Source of the DNA: UBA11612 sp963976395 | GTDB taxonomy: Bacteria; Pseudomonadota; Alphaproteobacteria; Rhodospirillales; Rhodospirillaceae | Direction: 5' to 3' | Assembly (NCBI GenBank): GCA_963976395.1 | Contig: CAXBLG010000003.1 | Span: 1 to 64,000 of the forward strand | DNA length: 64,000 bases | Shown: in pieces, positions 42,653 through 50,861 of the stretch | Position numbering within the stretch: position 1 is the first letter of the stretch | Layout of the letters: every line of letters starts with the position of its first letter | Made by a program: the position numbers and the translations under genes | The notes under the pieces: model-generated | What the model was told of the DNA's origin: nothing | Seen by the model: the letters and a program-made list of their open reading frames with translations, nothing else | The model's database searches: none

Positions 42653-43459
42653 ATGGACCCCATTTCTGCGTTTTACCTAGAAAAGCAAACGTCACTTGCG
42701 CGCTACCCCCAGGACCCCATTCAAAAGCAATTGACTGCAGATTTTCTCAAATGGTGTTTCGACAATAGATACATGTACCACTTTGAGGCACTGGGGCGAC
42801 CGATAATACAGTTCCCTGCGGACATTATTGCTATACAGGAAATCATTTGGGCTACACGGCCCGATTTGATTATCGAAACAGGAATTGCCCATGGCGGCTC
42901 CGTCGTAAACAGCGCTCATATGTTGGCAACACTTGATTTGGCGGACGCCATGTCATCAGGCGGACCTTATGATTGGGCGAATAGCAGGCGGCGCGTAATA
43001 GCGGTTGATGTTGATATAAGAACACATAATCAACAGCTGATAGACTCGCATCCCCTTCAACATTTCATCAAAATGATTGAGGGGTCGTCAATTGATATAG
43101 GGGTAGTTAAGGAAATTGAACGACTGGCGGACGGCTATGATAGAGTGCTAGTATTATTAGACTCACATCATACTCATGATCACGTGTTAGCTGAGTTAAA
43201 TGCTTACGCTCCTTTGGTAAGCCCAGGTAGCTACTGCGTTGTTTATGACACTGTCATTGAAGATCTTCCACAAAACTACTTTTTAGATCGGCCATGGGAG
43301 CCGGGAAATAGCCCCTTTACTGCTGTAGAATCATTCCTCGCGCAGTCAGGCGTAGCTGAAGAGTTTGAACGCACCCATGAGTACAACACAAAGCTAGTTT
43401 TATCGGGGTGTCGAGCGGGATATTTGCAGCGTCGTGTCAAAGATCTCGAAAATTCTTAA
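42653..43459 (+). CDS. Cephalosporin-hydroxylase (CmcI)-family protein
   Basis: The 268-aa protein is of the CmcI family: an N-terminal helical part, then a SAM-methyltransferase-like fold (PDLIIETGIAHGGSVVNSAH, RRVIAVDVDIRTHNQQLI, IEGSSIDIGVVKEI). VLVLLDSHHTHDHVLAELNA and YCVVYDTVIEDLP carry the metal-binding Asp/His residues. In spite of the name, CmcI-like proteins are methyltransferase-fold enzymes that in surface-glycan clusters likely methylate sugars. It lies 5 bp after the methylthiotransferase-like gene, and its end overlaps an alternative upstream start of the epimerase gene. Confidence 0.85.
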   Translation: MDPISAFYLEKQTSLARYPQDPIQKQLTADFLKWCFDNRYMYHFEALGRPIIQFPADIIAIQEIIWATRPDLIIETGIAHGGSVVNSAHMLATLDLADAMSSGGPYDWANSRRRVIAVDVDIRTHNQQLIDSHPLQHFIKMIEGSSIDIGVVKEIERLADGYDRVLVLLDSHHTHDHVLAELNAYAPLVSPGSYCVVYDTVIEDLPQNYFLDRPWEPGNSPFTAVESFLAQSGVAEEFERTHEYNTKLVLSGCRAGYLQRRVKDLENS

Positions 43460-43481
43460 CGAAGCCGTCCATTCAAAGTCG

Positions 43482-44135
43482 ATGAAAATACGAACCACCT
43501 CTATCGAACAGGCTATAGTGATGGAATGGCCCTCACATAGTGATGAGCGCGGTTATTTTCGGCGAATTTCTGATCCCAACGTTTTTGTAGCGAATGGCCT
43601 AGACATAGTCCCGCGACAGTGGAGTTTATCATCCAATAGTCGTCTGGGTACCTTTCGAGGCATCCACTTTCAGTGGCCACCCAATGAAGAGGGCAAGCTA
43701 GTTACATGTGTTACAGGAAGCATTTTTGATGTGTTAATTGATCTTCGCCCCTGGACGAAGACACGGGGGCAGTGCGCGCATCTTGAATTAAGAGCAAATG
43801 ATGGACGAACTCTTTATGTGCCTCCGGGTGTTGCACATGGCTTTCTTTGCTTAGAGGACAACACAACTTTAGTTTATGGAATTACCGCTGATTACCGGCC
43901 AGACGCAACCTACGGCGTGCGCTGGAATGATCCCGCGACCACAATTGAGTGGCCAATAAAACCACGTCTTGTTTCCGATCGCGACCAGAACTGGTCAGAT
44001 CTCGCTGATACTCTTGACCGAATGGCCATTCTCTATAAAAAACATTCAGGGCACGTCGTGGCGGCCCAAGAAGAAAAAGAAATTGGGCCTGATGATGTTT
44101 CGCATAACCGCCAATCTGTCATAGGCTGCAAGTAA
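43482..44135 (+). CDS. dTDP-4-dehydrorhamnose 3,5-epimerase-like protein (RfbC family)
   Basis: The 217-aa protein runs from ATG 43482 (an in-frame GTG at 43434 would overlap the previous gene). The cupin epimerase family is shown by SDERGYFRRISDP, PRQWSLSSNSRLGTFRGIHF (catalytic His region), GSIFDVLIDLRPWT, LYVPPGVAHGFLCLEDNTTL and YGVRWNDPAT. The family epimerises 4-keto-6-deoxy sugars at C3/C5, in dTDP-rhamnose or in CDP/dTDP branched sugars. No rmlA/B/D partners lie near; the CDP-hexose gene set at 45026-48264 is the likely context. Its last 90 bp overlap the convergent methyltransferase gene. Confidence 0.85.
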   Translation: MKIRTTSIEQAIVMEWPSHSDERGYFRRISDPNVFVANGLDIVPRQWSLSSNSRLGTFRGIHFQWPPNEEGKLVTCVTGSIFDVLIDLRPWTKTRGQCAHLELRANDGRTLYVPPGVAHGFLCLEDNTTLVYGITADYRPDATYGVRWNDPATTIEWPIKPRLVSDRDQNWSDLADTLDRMAILYKKHSGHVVAAQEEKEIGPDDVSHNRQSVIGCK

Positions 44136-45026
44136 CTTTGCAAGGCGCACTGTGGTTGCATCGTCAGCCCGAATTCCACCCAATAGTCGATATATAAAAG
44201 AGGCTCCCGGCTCATAAGCTAATTCAGAGAATTGGGCTCGCAGCACCTTTAAAATCGTACCGCCATCCTGTTCAAGGTCATTCGGAGATTGCCCCGATTC
44301 TTGAGGATCTCTCTCTTCGCTGTACTCAACCAAAACCGAACGCGCGCGTTCCGCTAGTCCACAATCAGCAGCCATTAAGTTTGCGCCTTCGGCGGGCTCA
44401 TACCAAACACCGACGGCTTCTAACAGCGCGCGTATAAATGCTACTTGCGCAGCGTCCTCTTCACGCCAAATTTCATGGCACGGCTCACAGCACAATAAAA
44501 ACCCTCCCTTTTTTAGCAACTTACGCACCGCTTCTATTGTGCCGTCAATGTCAGGAAAGTGGTGTAAGGATACAGAAAACAAGACAACATCAAACTGCCC
44601 GGACACCCCCGATAGCGGCAAGGCCGAATACTCGAGACTTCCAAAGTGATCATCTTTAATTGTCGTCTCACAAGTATTTTTAGCGACGTCTATGCATTCT
44701 GCTGAGATATCAATGCCCAAAACCCGATGTCCTGCCCTCGCGAGTTCGAGACTGATGTAACCAGCTCCACAACCAACATCCAGAATTCTTAGGTCGCGCC
44801 CGCAATGCTGTTCCAACAGTCGAAGATAGGTTCGCGACACCTCACCCTCATACAAATCCACGAACAAGGGGTCGCGCCAAAAGCTTTTGTAGAAAAACTC
44901 GCAATGCACCGCATTTTGAAGGTCCGGAACGAAACCCGCCGCGACGCGCTCTTTAATCCGCCGATCAAACGCGACCGCCTCCGGCCCTAGAATGGGGTCA
45001 TCGTAATGCGCGGGTTTATCTACCAC
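44046..45026 (-). CDS. Class I SAM-dependent methyltransferase
   Basis: The 326-aa protein has a Rossmann methyltransferase core: LRILDVGCGAGYISLELARA (motif I), HRVLGIDISAECIDVAKN (motif II), FDVVLFSVSLHHFPDI and LKKGGFLLCCEPCHE. N-terminal and C-terminal helical extensions of about 90 residues each are unassigned. Its start touches the stop of the upstream SDR (45026), so they form one unit. The 3-prime end overlaps the convergent epimerase by 90 bp, and both overlapping ends look coding (FFFFLGRHDVP here). Likely acts on a sugar of this island. Confidence 0.82.
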   Translation of the reverse strand: MVDKPAHYDDPILGPEAVAFDRRIKERVAAGFVPDLQNAVHCEFFYKSFWRDPLFVDLYEGEVSRTYLRLLEQHCGRDLRILDVGCGAGYISLELARAGHRVLGIDISAECIDVAKNTCETTIKDDHFGSLEYSALPLSGVSGQFDVVLFSVSLHHFPDIDGTIEAVRKLLKKGGFLLCCEPCHEIWREEDAAQVAFIRALLEAVGVWYEPAEGANLMAADCGLAERARSVLVEYSEERDPQESGQSPNDLEQDGGTILKVLRAQFSELAYEPGASFIYRLLGGIRADDATTVRLAKLLAAYDRLAVMRNIIRPNFFFFLGRHDVP

Positions 45027-46069
45027 TATCCAACCTTCCTCAAATTTTCGTCAAGAATACCCGCTTCAACATGGGACTCTAGAGTTTTTAAACGTACCGT
45101 TTGTGGCCAATTACCCTCGTCAAAACCGTCCATGCGGCGCGTGATATTTATACAAAGGTCTTCTATCGCATCATCAAGTTGAATTCTTGGATACGCGCTA
45201 GGCGCAATTGCTTTCAGACGAGAAAAATTAACACTGTAGGATCTTTTGTCAGGAGTTGCGTTGCGATTAATGCTGACCTCTACGCCCGACAATCGAGCTG
45301 CAACGCGCGTTGCCAATTCCCCTATACGAACATTCATATGAGGATGCCCAACATTTAAAACACACCAGGAGTTATGCTTATCAAGCTGTCTCATCACCGC
45401 CCACTCTATTGCCCGCGCCATGTCAGAGACATGGATAAGAGGGCGCCAAGGCGTACCGTCACTTAACACACGAATTTCGCCGGTTTTTAACCCCGTCAAA
45501 ACAAAGTCATTTAATACAAGATCGCTTCTAAATCGCCGCGTCCAGCCACACGCGGTCGCAAATCTTAAACTACACACCTGAAAGTCGGGCACGGCTAGCG
45601 ATTGCAAAATGCCTTCCGCGCGCGCTTTGCCTTGCGCATATGCAGTCAGGGGATTGAGTTCATCATCCTCTTTTCTCTCGGTATCACCAGCCGCACCATA
45701 TAGACTACACGAAGATGCAAATATGAAACGCTTCACTCCTGCGGCCTTCGCCAAACGCGCCACGGAACCACACGCGTCTCCGTTAATTTCTGTAGTTGCT
45801 GGACCGAAACTCTTACCGATCGGATCATTGGAGACGGCCGCCAGATGAATAACAGCGTCAATACCTCGAAGACATCCGTCCGGAAGGCTGCGAATATCTC
45901 CATGCAATTGTATCAATTTAGAATTTTCAACACCTTGCGGATCCGTTAAGCAACTTTCAAACCAGCCGGCGTCCAACCCGATCAATTGCTCAAAATTGGG
46001 ATTTAGGCTTAGATAGTCAGTTAAATATGAACCGACGTAACCAAGATTTCCAGTGATTAGCACACGCAT
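45026..46069 (-). CDS. NAD-dependent epimerase/dehydratase (SDR) of the CDP-hexose set
   Basis: The 347-aa extended SDR has MRVLITGNLGYVGSYLTDYL (NAD motif GNxGYVGS) and VIHLAAVSNDPIGKSF. FASSCSLYGAAGDTE and LTAYAQGKARAE give Tyr-x3-Lys. RFATACGWTRRFRSDLVLND and RPLIHVSDMARAIEWAV follow. Such SDRs regularly neighbour glucose-1-phosphate cytidylyltransferase and C-methyltransferases in branched-sugar clusters. It is divergent from rfbF across 98 bp and precedes a methyltransferase. The exact reaction (ketoreduction or epimerisation) is not shown by sequence. Confidence 0.85.
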   Translation of the reverse strand: MRVLITGNLGYVGSYLTDYLSLNPNFEQLIGLDAGWFESCLTDPQGVENSKLIQLHGDIRSLPDGCLRGIDAVIHLAAVSNDPIGKSFGPATTEINGDACGSVARLAKAAGVKRFIFASSCSLYGAAGDTERKEDDELNPLTAYAQGKARAEGILQSLAVPDFQVCSLRFATACGWTRRFRSDLVLNDFVLTGLKTGEIRVLSDGTPWRPLIHVSDMARAIEWAVMRQLDKHNSWCVLNVGHPHMNVRIGELATRVAARLSGVEVSINRNATPDKRSYSVNFSRLKAIAPSAYPRIQLDDAIEDLCINITRRMDGFDEGNWPQTVRLKTLESHVEAGILDENLRKVG

Positions 46070-46167
46070 AAATCGTCCAACTTCTTGACGACAAGAAAGC
46101 GAAGAGATGAAATGCTAGCAATCATATCCGGAATTGAATTCTTTAAATTACAGCATTGAGGTGAGTA

Positions 46168-46980
46168 TTGGTTAAAACAGCAAAAACTTCCTCGCCACTC
46201 CCTCCAGCCGTCATACTTTGTGGAGGTCGAGGAACACGCCTTCGAGAGAAAACTGATCATGTACCTAAACCGATGGTGGAAGTTGGGAGCCGACCATTAC
46301 TTTGGCACATTATGAAAATCTATGCACACTTTGGTGTGCGAGATTTTATCATTTGTGCGGGGTATAGGTCCGATTATATCTTGGATTATTTCATGCGCTA
46401 TAGGTACGCTCAAAGTGATGTAAAAATAGATCTGGCTAGCGGAGCCATTGATACCTTAGGCCGTCCGGCAGCCGAGGAATTGAACTGGCGCGTGATTGTA
46501 GCGAATACAGGCGAGGAGACGCTGACTGGGCTTCGAGTGAGCCGTATTCAAAAGTATATTAATCATGATCGATTTTTTCTCACCTACGGTGACGGTGTAG
46601 GCGATGTTGATATTGCCGCAACTCTTTCCACCCACATTCAGAGTGGAAAGAAGGCAACAATATGCGGCGTTAGGCCTTCTTCACGCTTCGGAGAACTTTC
46701 CATCGAAAGCGGAATAGTAACCAGCTTTAAACAAAAGCCTCAAGTTACAGAAGGCTGGGTCAACGGCGGCTTTATGGTCATTGATACAGATGCCTTATCT
46801 CAGATTCCGCCGGGCGCGGATGTTGCTTTAGAAGAGGGATTTCTTGCCCCTTTGTCGCAGAGGCATGAGGTCGGAATATATCAACATTCCGGATTTTGGC
46901 AGTGCATGGACACATATCGCGAAATGGAACTTCTTGAAGGTCTTTGGCGTAGTAATAAAGCACCATGGAAAGTATGGTAG
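46168..46980 (+). CDS. rfbF: Glucose-1-phosphate cytidylyltransferase
   Basis: The 270-aa nucleotidyltransferase has a TTG start behind GAGGTGAG. The signature is AVILCGGRGTRLREKTDHVP, KPMVEVGSRPLLWHIMKIYA, FLTYGDGVGDVDIAAT and GFWQCMDTYREMELLEGLW, as in RfbF, which makes CDP-glucose for 3,6-dideoxyhexose and branched-sugar pathways. The usual next gene, CDP-glucose 4,6-dehydratase (rfbG), is not next to it in this window. It stands convergent to the C-methyltransferase (12 bp between stops). Confidence 0.92.
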   Translation: MVKTAKTSSPLPPAVILCGGRGTRLREKTDHVPKPMVEVGSRPLLWHIMKIYAHFGVRDFIICAGYRSDYILDYFMRYRYAQSDVKIDLASGAIDTLGRPAAEELNWRVIVANTGEETLTGLRVSRIQKYINHDRFFLTYGDGVGDVDIAATLSTHIQSGKKATICGVRPSSRFGELSIESGIVTSFKQKPQVTEGWVNGGFMVIDTDALSQIPPGADVALEEGFLAPLSQRHEVGIYQHSGFWQCMDTYREMELLEGLWRSNKAPWKVW

Positions 46981-46992
46981 GCTCTTTCCCAG

Positions 46993-48264
46993 CTATGCTT
47001 GGAAAAGTTCGAGCTTTGGTACCGCCACCACAAATTTTCCGCCCCAATCGCGCACGCATATTAGCTGCCTGCTAATTTCGTCCTTCAAGTTCCATGGCAA
47101 AATAAGAACGAAATCTGGTTGAGCCGCAACTAACGATTCGACTGATACAATCGGAATAGCACTTTTCGGCGCACATCGCCCCTGCTTTGCCGGATTTAAA
47201 TCCGCGATAGCCGGCAACTCAATTGACGATATGTTAGCATAATTCAGAAATGTTATCCCCTTTGCAGCCGCGCCATAACCCATAACCGTTTTCCGAGCCA
47301 CACTCTGATCAGACAAAAACTTTTTCAGCCCGTCACGCGCATGGCGAGCATCATGATCAATTGTGCGCAATCCGCGTGGTTCAGCGATAAAGCGGCTCGT
47401 TTCATCTTCGAGCACTGTTTGTACCGCCGGATGAATTTCTTTATTCGCTGATATTAAACTACCCCACACTCTTAATGACCCTCCGTGTGTAGGAAGCTGC
47501 TGAACTTCAATTACTTTAAGACCGGCTTGATCAAACATTTTTTTCACCGCACTTAACGAAAGATATGAAAAATGCTCGTGATAAATTGTGTCGAATGCCG
47601 CTGAATCGATGAGATTGGAGAGACTGGGAAATTCGCATGAAAAGACGCCTTCGGCGGCAAGTAGGTGCGCCACGCCACGTAAAAGCCCAATTGGATCAAC
47701 AACATGTGCTAGAACATTATTGGCAATTATCAAATCCGCCGAGCCACGCTCAGCCTGCAATTTAATAGCCACGGATTCATCAAAAAACTTCTGTATGGTT
47801 TCGATGCCTTTTATGGTGGCGGCTTCCAACACCGACTCCGCCGGATCAATTCCTAGAACTTGGCATCCAGCTTGCTTAAAGTACTGAAGTAAATATCCAT
47901 CGTTAGACGCTATTTCTACTACGAAGCTACTTTGTGATAACTCGAGTTTTGACACGGCTAATTTTGCAAAATTCTCAGCATGTAAAAGCCATGTACTAGA
48001 AAATGACGAAAAGTACGGATAATCGGAAAACAACTCCTCTGGCTTACAGTCATACATAAGCTGCGCCAGTCCACAGTCTTCGCACTGGCCCATGACAAGA
48101 GGATATTGTGCGAGGTTTCTAGATTCTTCAGCTGTTTTACAGAGTTTATTGGCCGGCGGCATAGCACCCAAATCTATAACGAGGGCAACGCCAAAATTGC
48201 CGCAACCACGGCAGCGGGTTTTACTAGGAACAGATTGCTTGGAAAGTGACATTAGATGCTGCAA
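46993..48264 (-). CDS. Sugar C-methyltransferase (TylCIII-type, three-domain)
   Basis: The 423-aa protein has the three domains of NDP-sugar C-methyltransferases. The N-terminal zinc domain has CRGCG and CEDCG (four Cys ligands). The central SAM domain shows FVVEIASNDGYLLQYFKQAG, VLGIDPAESVLEAA, YHEHFSYLSLSAVKKMFDQA and THGGSLRVW, with the HEH and THGGS signatures. The C-terminal Rossmann-like domain has VMGYGAAAKGITFLNYA and ILPWNLKDEISRQL. This family adds a methyl branch to C3 of a keto-sugar (TylCIII, TcaB9). With rfbF, the SDR and the RfbC-like epimerase it suggests a CDP-linked branched deoxy sugar. Confidence 0.9.
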   Translation of the reverse strand: MQHLMSLSKQSVPSKTRCRGCGNFGVALVIDLGAMPPANKLCKTAEESRNLAQYPLVMGQCEDCGLAQLMYDCKPEELFSDYPYFSSFSSTWLLHAENFAKLAVSKLELSQSSFVVEIASNDGYLLQYFKQAGCQVLGIDPAESVLEAATIKGIETIQKFFDESVAIKLQAERGSADLIIANNVLAHVVDPIGLLRGVAHLLAAEGVFSCEFPSLSNLIDSAAFDTIYHEHFSYLSLSAVKKMFDQAGLKVIEVQQLPTHGGSLRVWGSLISANKEIHPAVQTVLEDETSRFIAEPRGLRTIDHDARHARDGLKKFLSDQSVARKTVMGYGAAAKGITFLNYANISSIELPAIADLNPAKQGRCAPKSAIPIVSVESLVAAQPDFVLILPWNLKDEISRQLICVRDWGGKFVVAVPKLELFQA

Positions 48265-48401
48265 ACTTTAATATAAATTTGGCATGGCATTTCAGTCGAC
48301 TCAGTGAGCATTTTTACGTGTAGTGTTGGGTCTGCAGCGGTGATGCGTGCACAGCCTTGAGTTGACAGTAGCACCCACTCCGTTGGTTCGATAAATAAAA
48401 C

Positions 48402-49451
48402 ATGGCCGATACAACTATAATTATTCCGACTCACGAGCGTCCACAATATCTGCGGCGAATCGTTGATTTTCTTAGTCCTTCTGATAACGAAATTTTGGTG
48501 GTAGATTCATCACCTGAGTCATGCAGAAATATACTTCCCTCCAACGTTCGCTATTTTCACAAGCCGGACCTGTATTTAACCCAAAAAATACTGTTTGCCT
48601 CCAAAGAAATACATACTTCATACGCTGCAATATGTGCAGACGATGACTTTTTAACCGTGAGCGGCATAGAGCAGGCGTCTCAATTTCTTAGTGAGAACCC
48701 GCACTACGCCTGCGCCCAGGGCCTGACTATGACCTACATCGTGCCGGACCAAAAGACCGTATGCTTCTTCCCTAAATACCAGCACTTGGCACTGGCTCGG
48801 CTTCAAATAAATCCCGAGAGTTCGGATCCGAAAATCCGTCTCACCTCTGCTTTTTGCCCCTTCCTTCAATGGATATATGCTGTTCATAGGGTCGATGCCC
48901 TTCGTCAAACATCAGAAATTTTATGCGCTATCGAGAACCCACCCCGGTGCTTCACGGATCGTGTTTTTAGCTTTGGTCTGGCCATAAGTGGTAATCTTAA
49001 ATTACTACCAATTTTATTTAGCGTACGCGAACATGCCCCGATGTCTGTCCCCGCAAACGAAAAATTTTGTGTCTTAAGGAAATCTGCAAATCCGGCAATA
49101 CAAACTGAGTTCCAAATGCTGACCCAACATTTACATCATCAATGGGATGAGAGAATTGGAGACGCACCTGCGATTGAGTGGCTAGAATCTCTTTTTGACT
49201 TATATTGCCGATCAATAGAGCCCGAAAACTCACCCAAGTCTCCCGAACGCGGATCGTTGGAGCAAGTACAGATTAATCACAAAGAGAAATCTATAGTTAG
49301 ATGTTTCTCGCCTGCAATACGACAATACGGCGGAGGAAATGAACATGATATTGCTACGTTGCGGTTGGTATCGGAAGCAGTGCTCGGAAACTTTACGAGT
49401 GGGTTGCTGGTAGAATCCAAATTTCCCGGTCAAATTAATTTCGATTTTTGA
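48402..49451 (+). CDS. Glycosyltransferase family 2-like protein (TIGR00180 type)
   Basis: The 349-aa protein has N-terminal TTIIIPTHERPQYLRRIVDF, typical of GT-A enzymes that keep the ...IPTH/YNR start, and NEILVVDSSPESC. The metal/nucleotide-binding acidic motif is YAAICADDDFLT; FTDRVFSFGLAISG follows. This looks like the TIGR00180 glycosyltransferase domain. The C-terminal 90 residues are unassigned. No membrane segment. It probably adds a sugar of this island to a surface glycan. Confidence 0.8.
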   Translation: MADTTIIIPTHERPQYLRRIVDFLSPSDNEILVVDSSPESCRNILPSNVRYFHKPDLYLTQKILFASKEIHTSYAAICADDDFLTVSGIEQASQFLSENPHYACAQGLTMTYIVPDQKTVCFFPKYQHLALARLQINPESSDPKIRLTSAFCPFLQWIYAVHRVDALRQTSEILCAIENPPRCFTDRVFSFGLAISGNLKLLPILFSVREHAPMSVPANEKFCVLRKSANPAIQTEFQMLTQHLHHQWDERIGDAPAIEWLESLFDLYCRSIEPENSPKSPERGSLEQVQINHKEKSIVRCFSPAIRQYGGGNEHDIATLRLVSEAVLGNFTSGLLVESKFPGQINFDF

Positions 49452-49559
49452 CCTAGATTATATCTGCTTTCTACCTTTGAAGTTGAATTGAAGAACTATC
49501 AACTTGAAGTCTAGGGGGGGCGACTCTCGACCAATCGACTCAGAAAAAGGACAATTCGA

Positions 49560-50578
49560 ATGCTCACTGGCCAGCTTGGATTAGATGCGCTCAGAACGGC
49601 GATGGAGAATAAACATCGCTTCTTCGATGCCAAGGGTGACAACGTAAACTCGGGTGGCTATCGTCGCAAGGTGCCCGGACTTTGCACTATTCATCACAGC
49701 CCTAAATTTGTTTTAACCAAATCGTCAGAAATATATACGGTCGGAAGCTGCTTTGCGCGAGAAGTCGAAAACGCTCTAAAGGAGCTGGGGGTTTCGCTCA
49801 CGAGCGATGGATTGGAATTTCCCGTGCAATGGGTTGACCCGAATCATGCACAAGCCAGGAACAAGAGCACCGAAGAACTTGAGAAAACTTTTGGGAAAAG
49901 GACCCCTATAAATCGCTATTCCACGCACTCAATTACCTACGACTTTGAGCGCGTGTTCACAGATCGGGGAAGCTTTGAGGAAACGATCTTGGATCTAGGT
50001 GACGGCAGCAAATATTGGGATCCACAAGTCAAGAATATCAAACTAGGGGACCTAGAGCACACGAAATCCGTTCGTGAACTCTTAGACAAAAATATACTAA
50101 GTGCTAAGCGAGCCAATGTTATAATTATTACATTGGGAATGACCGAGACGTGGTTCGACAGCGCGCATGGAGCTATTCTCCCTACCCCCCCCCTCCATTC
50201 GCCGTTAAGTCCAATCCTCAGCGATTTAGATTCTTCAACGCCAGTTACGATGAAGTTTCTGAAAACCTTGACAATTTGTACACTTTACTAAGATCGCACA
50301 TAAATGATGCGGTCAAAATAATCATAACCACGTCTCCGATACCTTTAGGCAGCACCTATACTGACAAAGACGTTATCGTGGCAAATAGCCGTTCAAAATG
50401 CATCTTGTGCGCAGCGGCCCAGGACTTCGCGAATAAAAATAAGTTCGTCGATTATTTCCCCAGTTATGAGATGGTGACTAATTCTCAACTAGATGTCTGG
50501 GAAGAAGACGGTGTTCACGTAAAAAAACCGTATGTGAAAGAAATCATGCAGAGATTCTGTGATATCTATTTTCCCTAA
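49560..50578 (+). pseudogene. GSCFA-domain protein interrupted by a frameshift in a C9 tract
   Basis: The frame starting at 49560 reads IYTVGSCFAREVENALKELG (the GSCFA signature, residues 62-66) and IIITLGMTETWFDSAHGAIL. It then enters a run of nine C at 50185-50193 and continues into an unrelated tail that stops at 50291. The continuation of the GSCFA domain (RFRFFNASYDEVSENLDNLY, IIITTSPIPLGSTYTDKDVI, VHVKKPYVKEIMQRF) lies in the minus-one frame up to 50578. One more C (ten) or two fewer would rejoin them into about 340 aa. GSCFA domains are SGNH-hydrolase-like proteins common in glycan loci. Candidates are a phase-variable gene, a decayed gene, or a sequencing error in the homopolymer. Confidence 0.82.
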
Positions 50579-50861
50579 AAGCAGACTGTGACTTGTTCTC
50601 TATCCGAGCGCGCCGCTGCAGTGGTGGCCGATCAACAAACACACCCCCTAGACTCGGCACACACCCTTTGCTCAAATAAATTATTGTAACCGGCATCGAT
50701 TGGCTCGTAATTTTATGCAACTATCCGTCGAGCGGTACACCTTCACTTATAAACATTCGAACGCGATGGTTAGTCGTCGAGTGAGATTCAGATCTTTAAT
50801 AAAATAGCCGTGCGGTCTCAAACATCTCGAAGTAACCGACACACCCAATTTGGTAACAAGT
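50579..50861. other. Intergenic region after the GSCFA gene
   Basis: These 283 bp hold no convincing gene. They contain no strong hairpin with a T tract. The promoter of the sugar O-methyltransferase gene at 50862 is presumably here. Confidence 0.35.
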
